Source of the DNA: Pelomonas candidula
Lineage (GTDB): Bacteria; Pseudomonadota; Gammaproteobacteria; Burkholderiales; Burkholderiaceae_C
Direction: 5' to 3'
Length of the DNA stretch: 64,000 bases
Assembly (NCBI RefSeq): GCF_043555985.1
Contig: NZ_JBIGIC010000003.1
Coordinates: 501,513-565,512 of the forward strand
Shown here: piece by piece, positions 8,076-17,068 of the stretch
Layout of the letters: each line of letters starts with the position of its first letter
Numbering within the stretch: the first letter of the stretch is position 1
Made by a program: the position numbers and the translations under genes
Notes under the pieces: model-generated
The model's input: only the letters and a program-made list of their open reading frames with translations
The model's database searches: none
What the model was told of the DNA's origin: nothing

Positions 8076-8921
8076 ATGCGTGCGAACTTTGCTTTTTCCA
8101 CACTGACGGCCACCGCTCTGATCTGGGCGGCATCGGCATCGGCCGCGGTGCTCACGGCCACGCCCGCCACGCCGACGCTCAGTGGCGTGGCGGCAGCCGC
8201 TGCGCCCGCAGTCACGCCGCCCGTCACCACCACGGCGACGCTGGACAACAGCTACGGGTCGACGTCGACGACCCACATCGAGAAGGACGTCCAGGTCGCG
8301 CCCACCGCGACGAGTTCGGGCCTGGCCTACGTGTACGAGGTCACCACGGTGACGCAGACGCGTACCGACACCCTCGCGTCCCAGGACTACTACTCCTGGA
8401 ACCAGGCGCTGACCGGCAACACCGCCGGCACGGAGTTCCTCACACTCTCCGTGACCCTGACTCCCTCGCAGTCGCTGGGCGCGATGCTGTCCCTCTACAG
8501 CACCGGCAGCTACGCGGCCGTCGCATCGCCCTTCGGCAGCAGCGTGCCGGCGCTGCCGTCGTACTACTTCCGCCTGGCAGGCGCCAGCGCCTGGACGCTG
8601 CTGGGCTCGACCAACACGACCAATGCCGCCACGGGCAGCTTCTATGGCGGCGAGTCGGCGCAGCTCGCGCTGACGGCGGGCGTGGCGACGAGCTTCGAGG
8701 TCGCCGTGCTGGCGGGCAGCAATGTCGACCTGTCCGACGTCGGCCTGAACCTGTGGAGCGACTACTACGACACGCACAAGGTGGCCGTCGACCTCGGCAC
8801 CAGCACGACGAAGGCGCTGGTCGGCGCCGAGCTGCTGGCGCCCGTGCCCGAGCCGCAGACCTACGCGCTCATCCTCGCCGGCCTGCTGTTCGTGGGCCTG
8901 CGCCTGCGCAGCCGCCAATAG
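8076..8921 (+). CDS. PEP-CTERM sorting-domain protein
   Basis: A 281-residue exported protein with an N-terminal signal peptide ending near ASASA (about residue 23). The middle is a Thr/Ser/Ala-rich beta-type region. A classic PEP-CTERM tail, VPEPQTYALILAGLLFVGLRLR, contains the motif, a hydrophobic helix and basic residues. The tail is recognised by an exosortase (not in this window) for surface or exopolysaccharide-linked export. The start at 8076 is set by GAGAGGAGG a few bases upstream; a TTG-initiated extension is unlikely. Confidence 0.85.
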   Translation: MRANFAFSTLTATALIWAASASAAVLTATPATPTLSGVAAAAAPAVTPPVTTTATLDNSYGSTSTTHIEKDVQVAPTATSSGLAYVYEVTTVTQTRTDTLASQDYYSWNQALTGNTAGTEFLTLSVTLTPSQSLGAMLSLYSTGSYAAVASPFGSSVPALPSYYFRLAGASAWTLLGSTNTTNAATGSFYGGESAQLALTAGVATSFEVAVLAGSNVDLSDVGLNLWSDYYDTHKVAVDLGTSTTKALVGAELLAPVPEPQTYALILAGLLFVGLRLRSRQ

Positions 8922-8954
8922 CCCGCGTCGGGCCAGGGTGTCGGCAGCGCCTGG

Positions 8955-9950
8955 CTAGGTCGACCTGACGACCAGTTCGGTCGGCATGATCTCGCTGGCG
9001 GCAGCGTTGCCGGCGATGAGGTCCAGCACCTTGCGCGCCAGCAGCACGCCGCCGTGGTGCCAGTCCTGGCGCACGCTGGTCAGCGGCGGCGCGAAGGTGT
9101 GCGCTGCTGGCGAGTCGTCGTAGCCGATGACCGAGACGGCCTCGGGCACCAGCAGGCCGGCGTCGGTGAAGGCACGCACGGCGCCCATGGCCAGCAGGTC
9201 ACTGGCGGCGAACAGGCCGTCCGGCGCGGGGCCGCCGTCCGGCAGGTGCGCGAGGTGGGACTGCACGGCCGTGAAGCCCGCGCCGAAGGTGAAGGCGGCC
9301 GGCGTCAGCGACTGGGCCTTCAGCCCGGCCTTGCGCAGCGCCTTCAGGAAGCCCTGCTGCCGGTCGCGGATCTCGGCATGGCGCACGTCGCCCAGGAACA
9401 GCAGCCGGCGCCGGCCCAGCGCGATGAGCCGCTCGGCGGCGCAGGCGCCGCCATGGGCATTGTCGCCGCCGACGACCACGGCGTTGCCGCGCCCGTGCTC
9501 GGCGCCCCACACCACCATGGGCAGGCCCATCGCCGCGGCCGTCTTGACGGCCGAGCCGTTGGCGCCCTGGCCCAGCAGGATGACGCCGTCCGCGGACGCG
9601 GCCACGCCCTCGCCGGGGCTCTGCATGGCCGACAGCAGCACGCTGTAGCCGCGCGAGGTCAGCTCCTGCGTGATGCCGCCCAGCAGTTGCAGCGGGTAGG
9701 CGTCGGTCATCGGCCGGTCGTTGTCCGGCTGCATCTCCAGGATGACGGCGACCATGTGGCTGCGCCGCAGCCGCAGGTTGCGGGCGTGGTGGTTGAAGCG
9801 GTAGCCGGCTGCCTCGGCCAGCGTCTTGATGCGCTCGCGCGTGGCGGGCGTGACCGACGGGCTGTCGCGCAGCGCGCGTGAGACCGTGATGGCACTGACG
9901 CCCGCGAGCGCGGCGATCTGTTCCATCGTGACTGGCTTGGCGTCGCTCAT
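8955..9950 (-). CDS. LacI-family regulator of the trehalose locus
   Basis: A 331-residue regulator. It has an N-terminal LacI helix-turn-helix with VTMEQIAALAGVSAITVSRALR, the hinge helix region around NHHARNLR, and a periplasmic-binding-protein-like effector domain ending with GYDDSPAAHTFAPPLTSV. It is divergent from a TonB receptor, MFS transporter and trehalase, so trehalose or a derivative is the likely effector; this is inference from context. Two ATCGAT-centred palindromes in the divergent region are probable operators. Confidence 0.9.
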   Translation of the reverse strand: MSDAKPVTMEQIAALAGVSAITVSRALRDSPSVTPATRERIKTLAEAAGYRFNHHARNLRLRRSHMVAVILEMQPDNDRPMTDAYPLQLLGGITQELTSRGYSVLLSAMQSPGEGVAASADGVILLGQGANGSAVKTAAAMGLPMVVWGAEHGRGNAVVVGGDNAHGGACAAERLIALGRRRLLFLGDVRHAEIRDRQQGFLKALRKAGLKAQSLTPAAFTFGAGFTAVQSHLAHLPDGGPAPDGLFAASDLLAMGAVRAFTDAGLLVPEAVSVIGYDDSPAAHTFAPPLTSVRQDWHHGGVLLARKVLDLIAGNAAASEIMPTELVVRST

Positions 9951-10088
9951 CCCGTTCTCGTGCCCGTTCGTGCCGCTGCGCGTCGCGCAACCCGGCTTCT
10001 TCTCCTGACCCGGATTGTCGCCAAGCGGCGCGGGCCCGCCGGCGGCACGCACGTCATCGCAGACCCGCACCCGGCACTTCTGCAAACT

Positions 10089-10106
10089 AATGTCATCGAT
10101 GTCATT
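10089..10106. promoter_or_regulatory. LacI-type operator, copy 1
   Basis: A near-perfect palindrome AATGTCATCGATGTCATT centred on ATCGAT with a CpG centre, as usual for LacI-family sites. It shares its core with copy 2; the centres are 43 bp apart, about four helical turns. Confidence 0.7.
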
Positions 10107-10130
10107 TGCACACCACACGGGTAAATACTC

Positions 10131-10150
10131 AAATGACATCGATAACATTT
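10131..10150. promoter_or_regulatory. LacI-type operator, copy 2
   Basis: A palindrome AAATGACATCGATAACATTT centred on ATCGAT, matching copy 1 in the core and in the ATG/CAT arms. A weak promoter-like pair, TTGCAC (10106-10111) and TCAAAT (10129-10134) with a 17-base spacer, would place the two operators over the -35 and -10 regions. The promoter call is tentative. Confidence 0.7.
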
Positions 10151-10232
10151 GCCATCACAGTCCGCCCCATCGACAGTCTGGCGACGGCCGCGCCGGGCTC
10201 TCGGGATGCAAACAAACAACCGGAGACATTCG

Positions 10233-12794
10233 ATGACCGACCCTCAAGCCGCCCAGGCTGCATCGCGCCGCGGCGACCGCCCCGTCCGCGCCTTCTTCCG
10301 CCCCCAGCTGATCGCGCTGGCCGCCGCCGCGCTGTGCGGTGCCGCCTTCGCCCAGGAGGCCGCCAAGCCCGCGCCCAAGCCGGCCGCGGAGTCGCCCGAA
10401 GTGAAGGAGCTCGAAGCCGTCGTCGTCACCGGCACGGCGCGCCGCGAAGGCGTGCGCAAGCTGGAAGCCGGCTTCTCGATCACGACCGCGACCGAAGAGC
10501 AGATCAAGCAGGCCGCGCCGACCAGCACGGCCGACATCCTGAAGACCGTGCCCGGCGTGTTCGTCGAGAGCACCGGCGGCCAGAGCAACGCCAACATCCG
10601 CGTGCGCGGCTTCCCGACGCCGGGCGACGGTCCCTACTCCACCTTCCAGCAGAACGGCGCGCCGCTGTACGCGCTGCCGGCGCTGAGCTTCCTGGAGCAC
10701 TCGCAGCTCTTCCGCCTGGACGACACCATCGAGCGCATGGAAGTGCTGCGCGGCGGCCCCAGCCCCATCTTCGGCAGCGGCCAGCCCGGCGTGACGGTCA
10801 ACTTCATCCAGAAGGACGGCCGCAGCCCCGAGGGCAGCCTGCGCGTGACCACCGGCACCGGCAATCTCAAGCGCGTGGACGGCGTCTACGCCGGCCCGCT
10901 GTCAGACAAGTGGACCGTGATGGTCGGCGGCTTCTGGCGCCAGAGCCAGGGCCTGCGCGACACGCAGTTCCCGGCCGACGACGGCGGCCAGCTCAGCCTG
11001 GTGCTCAACCGCAAGCTCGACGACGGCAACCTGCAGCTCTACGCCCGCGCGCTGAACGACCGCAACGCCTTCTACACGGCCATCCCGGTCGTCGGCAGCG
11101 CCGACGGCAAGAGCGTGTCCAGCTACCCCGGCTTCGACGCCAGCAAGGACTACTTCTACGGCAACGAGCTGCGCAACATCGTGCTGGAGACCGGCCGCGC
11201 GACGGGCCGCACGCTGGCCAATGGCAAGCCCGAGATCCTGCGCGACACCGTCACCAAGGACCTGGCCGAGGGCCGCGGCGCGACCGTGCAGACCTTCGGC
11301 GCCAACCTCGACACCAAGCTCGGCGACTGGACGCTGACCAACAAGCTCGGCCACACCGGCGGCGACGTGCCGACCTACGCGCTGTTCTCCGGCGCCAACC
11401 CGCAGACGCTGGGCAGCTACATCACCTCGCAGGTGACGGCCGCCAACGGCGACGCGGGCGTCGTTGCGGCGGCCGGCAAGGCGGCCACGACCGGCACGGC
11501 CACCTTCACGAACGGCGGCGGTGCCATCACCAACATGGCCACGCCAGTCATCGTCAACGGCATGTGGGTGGTGGACAAGACGCTGCGCTCGACGACCAAC
11601 GAGACCCGCCTGTCCAAGGAGATCGCCCCGGGCAACAACCTGACCTTGGGCCTGTACCTGGCCGGCTACAGCTCGCACGACGTCTGGACACTGGGCCAGG
11701 CCCAGCTGATGACGGTGCAGTCGCACGCGCGCCTGATCGACGTGACGCTGGACAACGGCGTCAAGGCCTCGCGCAACGGCTACGTCACGCCGCCCTTCTC
11801 CTTCGACCTGGACGCCAGCTACAGCGGCGACACGCGCGCCTTCTTCGTCGCCGACGAGTGGCAGCTCACGAAGGAGCTGCGTGTCGACCTGGGCGCACGC
11901 CGCGAGACCCAGCACATCACCGGCACCATCGCCAACGTCAGCAACGGCGACCTGGATAACGACCCCACTACGCTCTACAACAACAACCTCGCCTACTACA
12001 ACGGCACCCACACGCTGATCGACAGCAAGCTCAGCCGCAGCTCCTTCACCGGCGGCGCCAACTACGCCTTCAGCCGCGACCTGAGCGCCTTCGTGCGCGT
12101 GAACAAGGGCCACCGCATGCCCGACTTCGACGTGCTGCGCAGCCGCGGCGCCAACGAGACCAAGGACTCGGTCGAGGACATCACGCAGTACGAGATCGGC
12201 CTGAAGACCGCCACCAAGCTCTACAGCGCCTTCCTGACGGCCTACGCCAACCAGCTGACCAACTCGCAGACGCAGCAGTTCACCAACGCCGGCAACACCG
12301 TGCTGCGCCCGAACAGCGAGGCCAAGGGCGTGGAGTTCGAGCTGTCGCTTCGCCCGGGCGACTGGCTCAAGGGCTTCGAAATCGCCGCGACCGGCAACTT
12401 CCAGGACGCCAAGTACAAGGACTTCCAGCAGTACAGCGGCAACCGCGTCGAGCGCGCCCCGAAGTTCCAGGCCCGCCTGACCCCGAGCTGGCAGACCCAG
12501 ACCGCCTACGGCCAACTGCGCACCTTCGCGACCTTCAGCCATGTCGGCGAGCGCTTCGCCGACCAGACCAACACGCTGAAGCTGCCGGCCTACCAGACCA
12601 TCGACGCGGGCGCCGTGTTCGCGATGGACAACGGGCTGGAGATCCGCCTGACCGGCACCAACCTGACCAACAAGGTCGGGCTGACGGAAGGCAACTTCCG
12701 CGTGCCGGGCCAGGGCGTGGGTCAGGACGGCGTGTTCCTGGCTCGGCCGCTGTTCGGGCGGGCGTACGAGCTGAGCGTGGGCTTCCAGTTCTGA
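10233..12794 (+). CDS. TonB-dependent outer-membrane receptor
   Basis: An 853-residue receptor. The signal peptide ends in CGAAFAQ (about residue 44). A TonB-box-like ELEAVVVTGTA, a plug domain with ADILKTVPGVFVES and IRVRGF, the MEVLRGGPSPIFGSGQPG block and a long beta-barrel ending in aromatic GFQF follow. It should import a substrate across the outer membrane using TonB energy. Linked MFS and trehalase genes point to trehalose or a trehalose-containing sugar. The ATG at 10233 has GGAG upstream; an in-frame ATG at 10206 is the alternative. Confidence 0.9.
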   Translation: MTDPQAAQAASRRGDRPVRAFFRPQLIALAAAALCGAAFAQEAAKPAPKPAAESPEVKELEAVVVTGTARREGVRKLEAGFSITTATEEQIKQAAPTSTADILKTVPGVFVESTGGQSNANIRVRGFPTPGDGPYSTFQQNGAPLYALPALSFLEHSQLFRLDDTIERMEVLRGGPSPIFGSGQPGVTVNFIQKDGRSPEGSLRVTTGTGNLKRVDGVYAGPLSDKWTVMVGGFWRQSQGLRDTQFPADDGGQLSLVLNRKLDDGNLQLYARALNDRNAFYTAIPVVGSADGKSVSSYPGFDASKDYFYGNELRNIVLETGRATGRTLANGKPEILRDTVTKDLAEGRGATVQTFGANLDTKLGDWTLTNKLGHTGGDVPTYALFSGANPQTLGSYITSQVTAANGDAGVVAAAGKAATTGTATFTNGGGAITNMATPVIVNGMWVVDKTLRSTTNETRLSKEIAPGNNLTLGLYLAGYSSHDVWTLGQAQLMTVQSHARLIDVTLDNGVKASRNGYVTPPFSFDLDASYSGDTRAFFVADEWQLTKELRVDLGARRETQHITGTIANVSNGDLDNDPTTLYNNNLAYYNGTHTLIDSKLSRSSFTGGANYAFSRDLSAFVRVNKGHRMPDFDVLRSRGANETKDSVEDITQYEIGLKTATKLYSAFLTAYANQLTNSQTQQFTNAGNTVLRPNSEAKGVEFELSLRPGDWLKGFEIAATGNFQDAKYKDFQQYSGNRVERAPKFQARLTPSWQTQTAYGQLRTFATFSHVGERFADQTNTLKLPAYQTIDAGAVFAMDNGLEIRLTGTNLTNKVGLTEGNFRVPGQGVGQDGVFLARPLFGRAYELSVGFQF

Positions 12795-12803
12795 CGCGCC
12801 AAG

Positions 12804-14078
12804 ATGGCGACGCCTGAACTCAAAGCAGCCCTCGACATGACCACCACTTCCCTCTCCCTGTCGAGCGGCACGCTGCGCATCAGGCTCGCCATCATCCTCA
12901 CCTACATGCTGTTCGGCGCGCTGCTGAACAGCGTCGGTGCGGTCAACCTGCTGGTCGTGCAGACGCTCGGCGTGCCCCGCGCCGAGGCCGCGCTGCTGGA
13001 CGCGTGGAAGGACCTGCCCATCGCGGTCACGTCCTTCCTCGTCGCCTCGCTGCTGCCGCGCCTCGGCCTGAAGCGGTCCATGCTGCTGGCGCTGGCCGCC
13101 GTCGGCACGGCCTGCCTGGCCATGCCGGTGCTGTCGGCCTTCTGGGCCATCAAGCTGCTGTTCTGCACGCTGGGCGCGGGCTTCGCGCTGGTCAAGGTGT
13201 CGGCCTATTCCATGATCGGCCTGGTCACGCAGGACAAGGCCGGCCACGCGCGATTCACCAACCTGCTCGAAGGCCTGTTCATGGTCGGCGTGCTCGGCGG
13301 CTTCCTGCTGTTCAGCCAGGCGGCGCATGCCCAGGCGACGGGCTGGCTGCAGGTCTACCCGCTGCTCGCCGCCATCGCGGCCGGCGCCTTCGCGCTGCTG
13401 CTGTTCAGCCCGCTGGACGAAGGGCCCATCCGGTCGCCGGGCACGTCGCTGCGCGAGGACCTCGTCGCGATGGCGCCGCTGCTGAAGCTGGCGCTGGTCG
13501 TCGTCTTCCTGCTGTCGGCCTTCCTCTATGTGCTCATCGAGCAGGGCCTCTCGACCTGGCTGCCCAGCTTCAACAAGGAAGTGCTGCACCTGCCCACGGC
13601 CATGAGCGTGGGCCTCGCGGTCATCATGCCGGCGACGACCGCGCTCGGGCGGCTGACCAGCGCGGCGGTCATCGGCCGGCTGGGCTGGTTCGCCGTTGTC
13701 ATCGCCTGCCTGGCCGGCATCGCGGCGCTGATCCTGGTCGCGCTGCCGATGGCCAGCCATGCCCACGCGCTGGGCGACGACATCGGCTGGCTCAACGCAC
13801 CGCCCACCGCCTACCTGCTGCCACTGACCGGCCTGCTGCTGGCGCCCATCTACCCGGCCATCAACTCGGCCATGCTGAGCGCGCTGCCGCAGCGCCAGCA
13901 CGCAGCGATGACCGGCCTCATCGTCGTCTTCTCGGCGCTCGGCGGCACGCTGGGCAGCTTCATCACGGGCCGCCTCTTCGTCGCGTTCGACGGCGCCACC
14001 GCCTTCGCCATGCTGCTCGTGCCCGTCACGGCGCTCGCCCTCTCCCTCGCCCGGCTGCGCCGGCAACTTGCGTCATGA
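12804..14078 (+). CDS. MFS sugar transporter
   Basis: A 424-residue protein with about 12 hydrophobic segments and an MFS layout (YMLFGALLNSVGAV in helix 1, LLPRLGLKRSMLLAL after helix 2). It is probably the inner-membrane importer acting after the TonB receptor. It lies 9 bases after the receptor gene, and its stop overlaps the trehalase ATG, so all three form an operon. An in-frame ATG at 12837 (MTTTSLS) is an equally likely start. Substrate trehalose is inferred from context. Confidence 0.85.
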   Translation: MATPELKAALDMTTTSLSLSSGTLRIRLAIILTYMLFGALLNSVGAVNLLVVQTLGVPRAEAALLDAWKDLPIAVTSFLVASLLPRLGLKRSMLLALAAVGTACLAMPVLSAFWAIKLLFCTLGAGFALVKVSAYSMIGLVTQDKAGHARFTNLLEGLFMVGVLGGFLLFSQAAHAQATGWLQVYPLLAAIAAGAFALLLFSPLDEGPIRSPGTSLREDLVAMAPLLKLALVVVFLLSAFLYVLIEQGLSTWLPSFNKEVLHLPTAMSVGLAVIMPATTALGRLTSAAVIGRLGWFAVVIACLAGIAALILVALPMASHAHALGDDIGWLNAPPTAYLLPLTGLLLAPIYPAINSAMLSALPQRQHAAMTGLIVVFSALGGTLGSFITGRLFVAFDGATAFAMLLVPVTALALSLARLRRQLAS

Positions 14079-15658
14079 CCTCCTCGTTCCCGCGCCGCGA
14101 CGCCCTCGCGCCCGCCGCGCCCAGCCGCGCCGCCGCACCCGCCTCGCAAGGCGTGGCCGCCACGCCCCATGAGCTCTACGGCGAGCTCTTCGTCGCCGTC
14201 CAGATGGCCCGCGTTCTCGGCGACGGCAAGAGCTTCGTCGACGCCCGCCCCAAGTCGCCGCCCGCGCTGATCCGCGCGCGCTTCGACGTGGAACGCCACG
14301 GTGCCGGCTTCTCGCTGGCGGACTTCGTGCGCACCCACTTCGTGCCGCCCGGCCATGCGAGCGCACCCATGCCGCAGGTGGACATCCGAGCGCACATCCG
14401 CCAGCTGTGGCCGCTGCTCGCCCGCGAGCAGCGCGCGGCCGTCGACGGCGAGAGCCTGCTGTCGCTGCCCCACCCCTACGTCGTGCCGGGCGGGCGCTTC
14501 CGCGAGCTGTACTACTGGGACAGCTACTTCACGATGCTGGGCCTCGTGGCCGATGGCCAGCGCGGCCTGGCCGAGGGCATGCTGGCCAACTTCGACCACC
14601 TGATCGCGGCCTACGGCTTCATCCCCAACAGCAGCCGCAGCTACATGCTGAGCCGCTCGCAGCCGCCGTTCTTCTTCAAGATGGTGGAGTTGCTGCAGGC
14701 CGCCGACCCGGCCGCCGGCTTTGCGGCCCACCTCGACGCGCTGAAGGCCGAGCACGCCTTCTGGATGGACGGCGAGGACGGTGTCGCGCCGGGTCACGCC
14801 CACCGCCGCGTGGTGCGCACGGCAGACGGCGCGCTGCTGAACCGCTACTGGGACGACCGCTGCACACCGCGCGAGGAAAGCTGGCGCGAGGACGTCGAGA
14901 CCGCCGAGGCCAGCGGCCGGCCGCACGAGCAGGTCTGGCGCGACCTGCGGGCCGGCGCCGAGAGCGGCTGGGACTTCTCCGGCCGCTGGTGCGCCGACCC
15001 CACCGACATCGCCACCATCGAGACCACGGCGCTCGCGCCGGTGGACTTGAACGCGCTGCTCGCCGGGCTGGAGACCGCCATCGCGCTGGGCGCCGCCCGC
15101 ACCGGCGACGCGGCGGCCGCGCAGGCCTACGAGGCGCGCGCGGCCACGCGACGCATGCTGCTGCAGACCCGCTTCTGGCAAACGGGCAATGGCGAGGGCT
15201 ATTTCGCCGACCTGAACTGGCGCGATGCCGCCGACCCGCGACCGCTGACCGCCGCCGGCCTCGTTCCGCTGTACCTGGGCCTGGCCACGGCGGCCCAGGC
15301 CGACGCCATGGCCGAGCAGGTGCGCCGCCACCTGCTCGGCGCCAATGGCCTGCTGACAACGGCGCTCACCACCGGCCAGCAATGGGACGCCCCCAACGGC
15401 TGGGCGCCGCTGCAATGGATGGCCGCGCAGGGGCTGGCCTCGCAGGGCCATGCCGACCTGGCCCGCGACATCGCCGAGCGCTGGTGCGCCAGCGTGCACC
15501 GCGTCTTCCTGGCCACGGGGCGGCTGCTGGAAAAGTACGACGTCGCCCAGGACCGCCCGGGCGGCGGCGGCGAGTACGAGACGCAGGACGGCTTCGGCTG
15601 GACGAACGGCGTCTATGTGGCCTTCAAGGACGGGCTGCTGCGGCCAGCCACGCCCTGA
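14075..15658 (+). CDS. treA: alpha,alpha-trehalase (GH37)
   Basis: A 527-residue glycoside hydrolase family 37 enzyme that splits trehalose into two glucoses. Both family signatures are present: PGGRFRELYYWDSYF (about residues 138-152) and QWDAPNGWAP (about 435-444). It also has the Gly-rich GGGGEYETQDGFGWTNG near the C-terminus. No signal peptide is obvious from the ATG at 14075, so it may be cytoplasmic, acting after uptake; the Ala/Pro-rich N-terminus leaves export open. The start overlaps the MFS stop as ATGA. Confidence 0.93.
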   Translation: MTSSFPRRDALAPAAPSRAAAPASQGVAATPHELYGELFVAVQMARVLGDGKSFVDARPKSPPALIRARFDVERHGAGFSLADFVRTHFVPPGHASAPMPQVDIRAHIRQLWPLLAREQRAAVDGESLLSLPHPYVVPGGRFRELYYWDSYFTMLGLVADGQRGLAEGMLANFDHLIAAYGFIPNSSRSYMLSRSQPPFFFKMVELLQAADPAAGFAAHLDALKAEHAFWMDGEDGVAPGHAHRRVVRTADGALLNRYWDDRCTPREESWREDVETAEASGRPHEQVWRDLRAGAESGWDFSGRWCADPTDIATIETTALAPVDLNALLAGLETAIALGAARTGDAAAAQAYEARAATRRMLLQTRFWQTGNGEGYFADLNWRDAADPRPLTAAGLVPLYLGLATAAQADAMAEQVRRHLLGANGLLTTALTTGQQWDAPNGWAPLQWMAAQGLASQGHADLARDIAERWCASVHRVFLATGRLLEKYDVAQDRPGGGGEYETQDGFGWTNGVYVAFKDGLLRPATP

Positions 15659-15744
15659 GCGCCGGCTGGCTCGTCCCTGGAATCAGGGATGCCGCGCCCA
15701 CGCCGTCACGCCGCGGCGCCAGCCGCGCTGCCGACAATCCCGCC

Positions 15745-16509
15745 ATGAAGACCCTGCTGATCTACGACGACCTCGTGGCCCTCAACCGCGAGCAGCACCG
15801 GCAGCTGAAGCTGGCGCCGCCGGCCAAGCCGTTCGCGTTCGCGCGCGAGACCAACTCGGTGCCGCTGGCGTCCAGCGAGCTGTCGGCGGCGGCGCTGGAC
15901 TTTCCCTGCGTCTTCGTCGAAGGCCCCGACGGCCACAGCGTCGTCGCGCTGGTGGGCCTGCGCGACCGCGAGAACCTGTTCGTGCAGCCTGACGGCAGCT
16001 GGGCGCGCGGCGCCTACCTGCCGGCGTTCTTCCGGCGCTACCCCTTCGTGCTGGCCGAGGCGGCGGGGGACGCCAACTTCACGGTCTGCCTGGACCGGGC
16101 CTGCCCGGGGCTCAACACCACGCACGGCGAGGCGCTGTTCGACGCCGAGGGCCAGGAAACGCCTTGGCTGGCAGAGATCGAGCGCTTCCTGCTCAGCTTC
16201 CGCCAGGAGATGGTGACCAGCCGTGACTTCGCCAACCAGTTGGCCGCGCTGGAGCTGCTGCAGGACGGCGTCATCGAGTACACGCTGGACGGCCAGACAA
16301 CGGCGCTGCGCGGTTTCAAGACCATCAACGAAGAGCGGCTGCGCACGCTGGGCCCGGCCACGCGGCACGACCTGGCCATCAAGGGCTGGCTGGGCTGGGC
16401 CTACGCCCACCTGCTGTCCCTCCAGCAGGTGCAGCGCCTGGCCGCGCGGCTGGACGACCGGCGCGCGCTGGACACCGCCGAGCGCAACGCCGCCGCGTCA
16501 ACGCACTGA
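15745..16509 (+). CDS. SapC-family protein
   Basis: A 254-residue protein of the SapC type (PF07277-like). Visible features are LNREQHRQLKL near the N-terminus, FPCVFVE, an ENLFV segment, the RRYPFVLA block and a C-terminal GFKTINEERL/LAIKGWLGWAYAHLLSL region. SapC-domain genes often accompany TonB-receptor sugar loci; the molecular role is not established. It lies 86 bases after the trehalase, probably in the same transcription unit. Its last 12 bases overlap the convergent gene at 16498. Confidence 0.8.
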   Translation: MKTLLIYDDLVALNREQHRQLKLAPPAKPFAFARETNSVPLASSELSAAALDFPCVFVEGPDGHSVVALVGLRDRENLFVQPDGSWARGAYLPAFFRRYPFVLAEAAGDANFTVCLDRACPGLNTTHGEALFDAEGQETPWLAEIERFLLSFRQEMVTSRDFANQLAALELLQDGVIEYTLDGQTTALRGFKTINEERLRTLGPATRHDLAIKGWLGWAYAHLLSLQQVQRLAARLDDRRALDTAERNAAASTH

Positions 16510-16905
16510 CAGGGCCGCCAGGCGCAGCTGGGCCTGCACCCGGGCCAGCAGCACTAGCGGGCGCAGCGGCAAGTTGAGGCAGTCGCGGGCGCCCAGCGCC
16601 AGGGCCTGTTCCTCGTCCGCCTCGCCGCCGCCGGCGACGAACAGCACGGGGATGGCACGCGTGGCGGCATCGTCCTGCAGCCGGCTCAGCAGGCCAAGGC
16701 CGGTCTGGTCGGCCACCGTCTCGCCCAGCAGGATGAGGCGCGGCGACCGCTCGCCGCGGGCCAGCCGCAGCAGCGCGGCGCCGGACTCGACCCGCCGCAC
16801 CCGATAGTGCGCCTCGCGCAACAGGTCGGCTGCGCTGTCGGGCACGGCGCCGGCCAGCAGCACCAGCGGTGCCGCAGAGTTGTCGGGCAGGGGCAGGGAA
16901 GACAT
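16498..16905 (-). CDS. degenerate response-regulator receiver protein
   Basis: A 135-residue single-domain protein with a receiver-like pattern: LVLLAGAVPDSAADLLREAHYRV, LILLGETVADQTGLGLLSRL, IPVLFVAG, ALGARDCLNLPLRP. The key residues are missing. No acidic pair follows the first strand, the phospho-acceptor Asp position is Gly (LILLGE), and the conserved Lys is Arg. It is likely an atypical receiver that does not take the usual phosphate. Divergent from the chemoreceptor operon, which may hint at a partner. The start at 16905 drops a 25-residue unlikely extension. Confidence 0.65.
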   Translation of the reverse strand: MSSLPLPDNSAAPLVLLAGAVPDSAADLLREAHYRVRRVESGAALLRLARGERSPRLILLGETVADQTGLGLLSRLQDDAATRAIPVLFVAGGGEADEEQALALGARDCLNLPLRPLVLLARVQAQLRLAALSVR

Positions 16906-17068
16906 GCCGCCATCTTGGGCGAGCCCGTCACGGCTGGCGAGGGGGTCGCGAGGGGTTTCCGGCAAACCCGACAGCACCATACAAGAATCCCCTACACGCG
17001 ACGGATGGCGCTGTTACACCTGATCCCGGACAGTGCACCCGCGGCCCAAAACAATCAGGAGGTGTGCC

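Noticed and set aside
10902..14066. Minus-strand open frame of over 1000 codons opposite the TonB receptor and transporter
   Set aside because: Rich in Gln, Arg, His and Gly; it is a shadow caused by high GC at third codon positions of the real genes.
15676..15700. TCCCTG/CAGGGA inverted repeat after the trehalase gene
   Set aside because: The stem is short and no T run follows; it is too weak to call.
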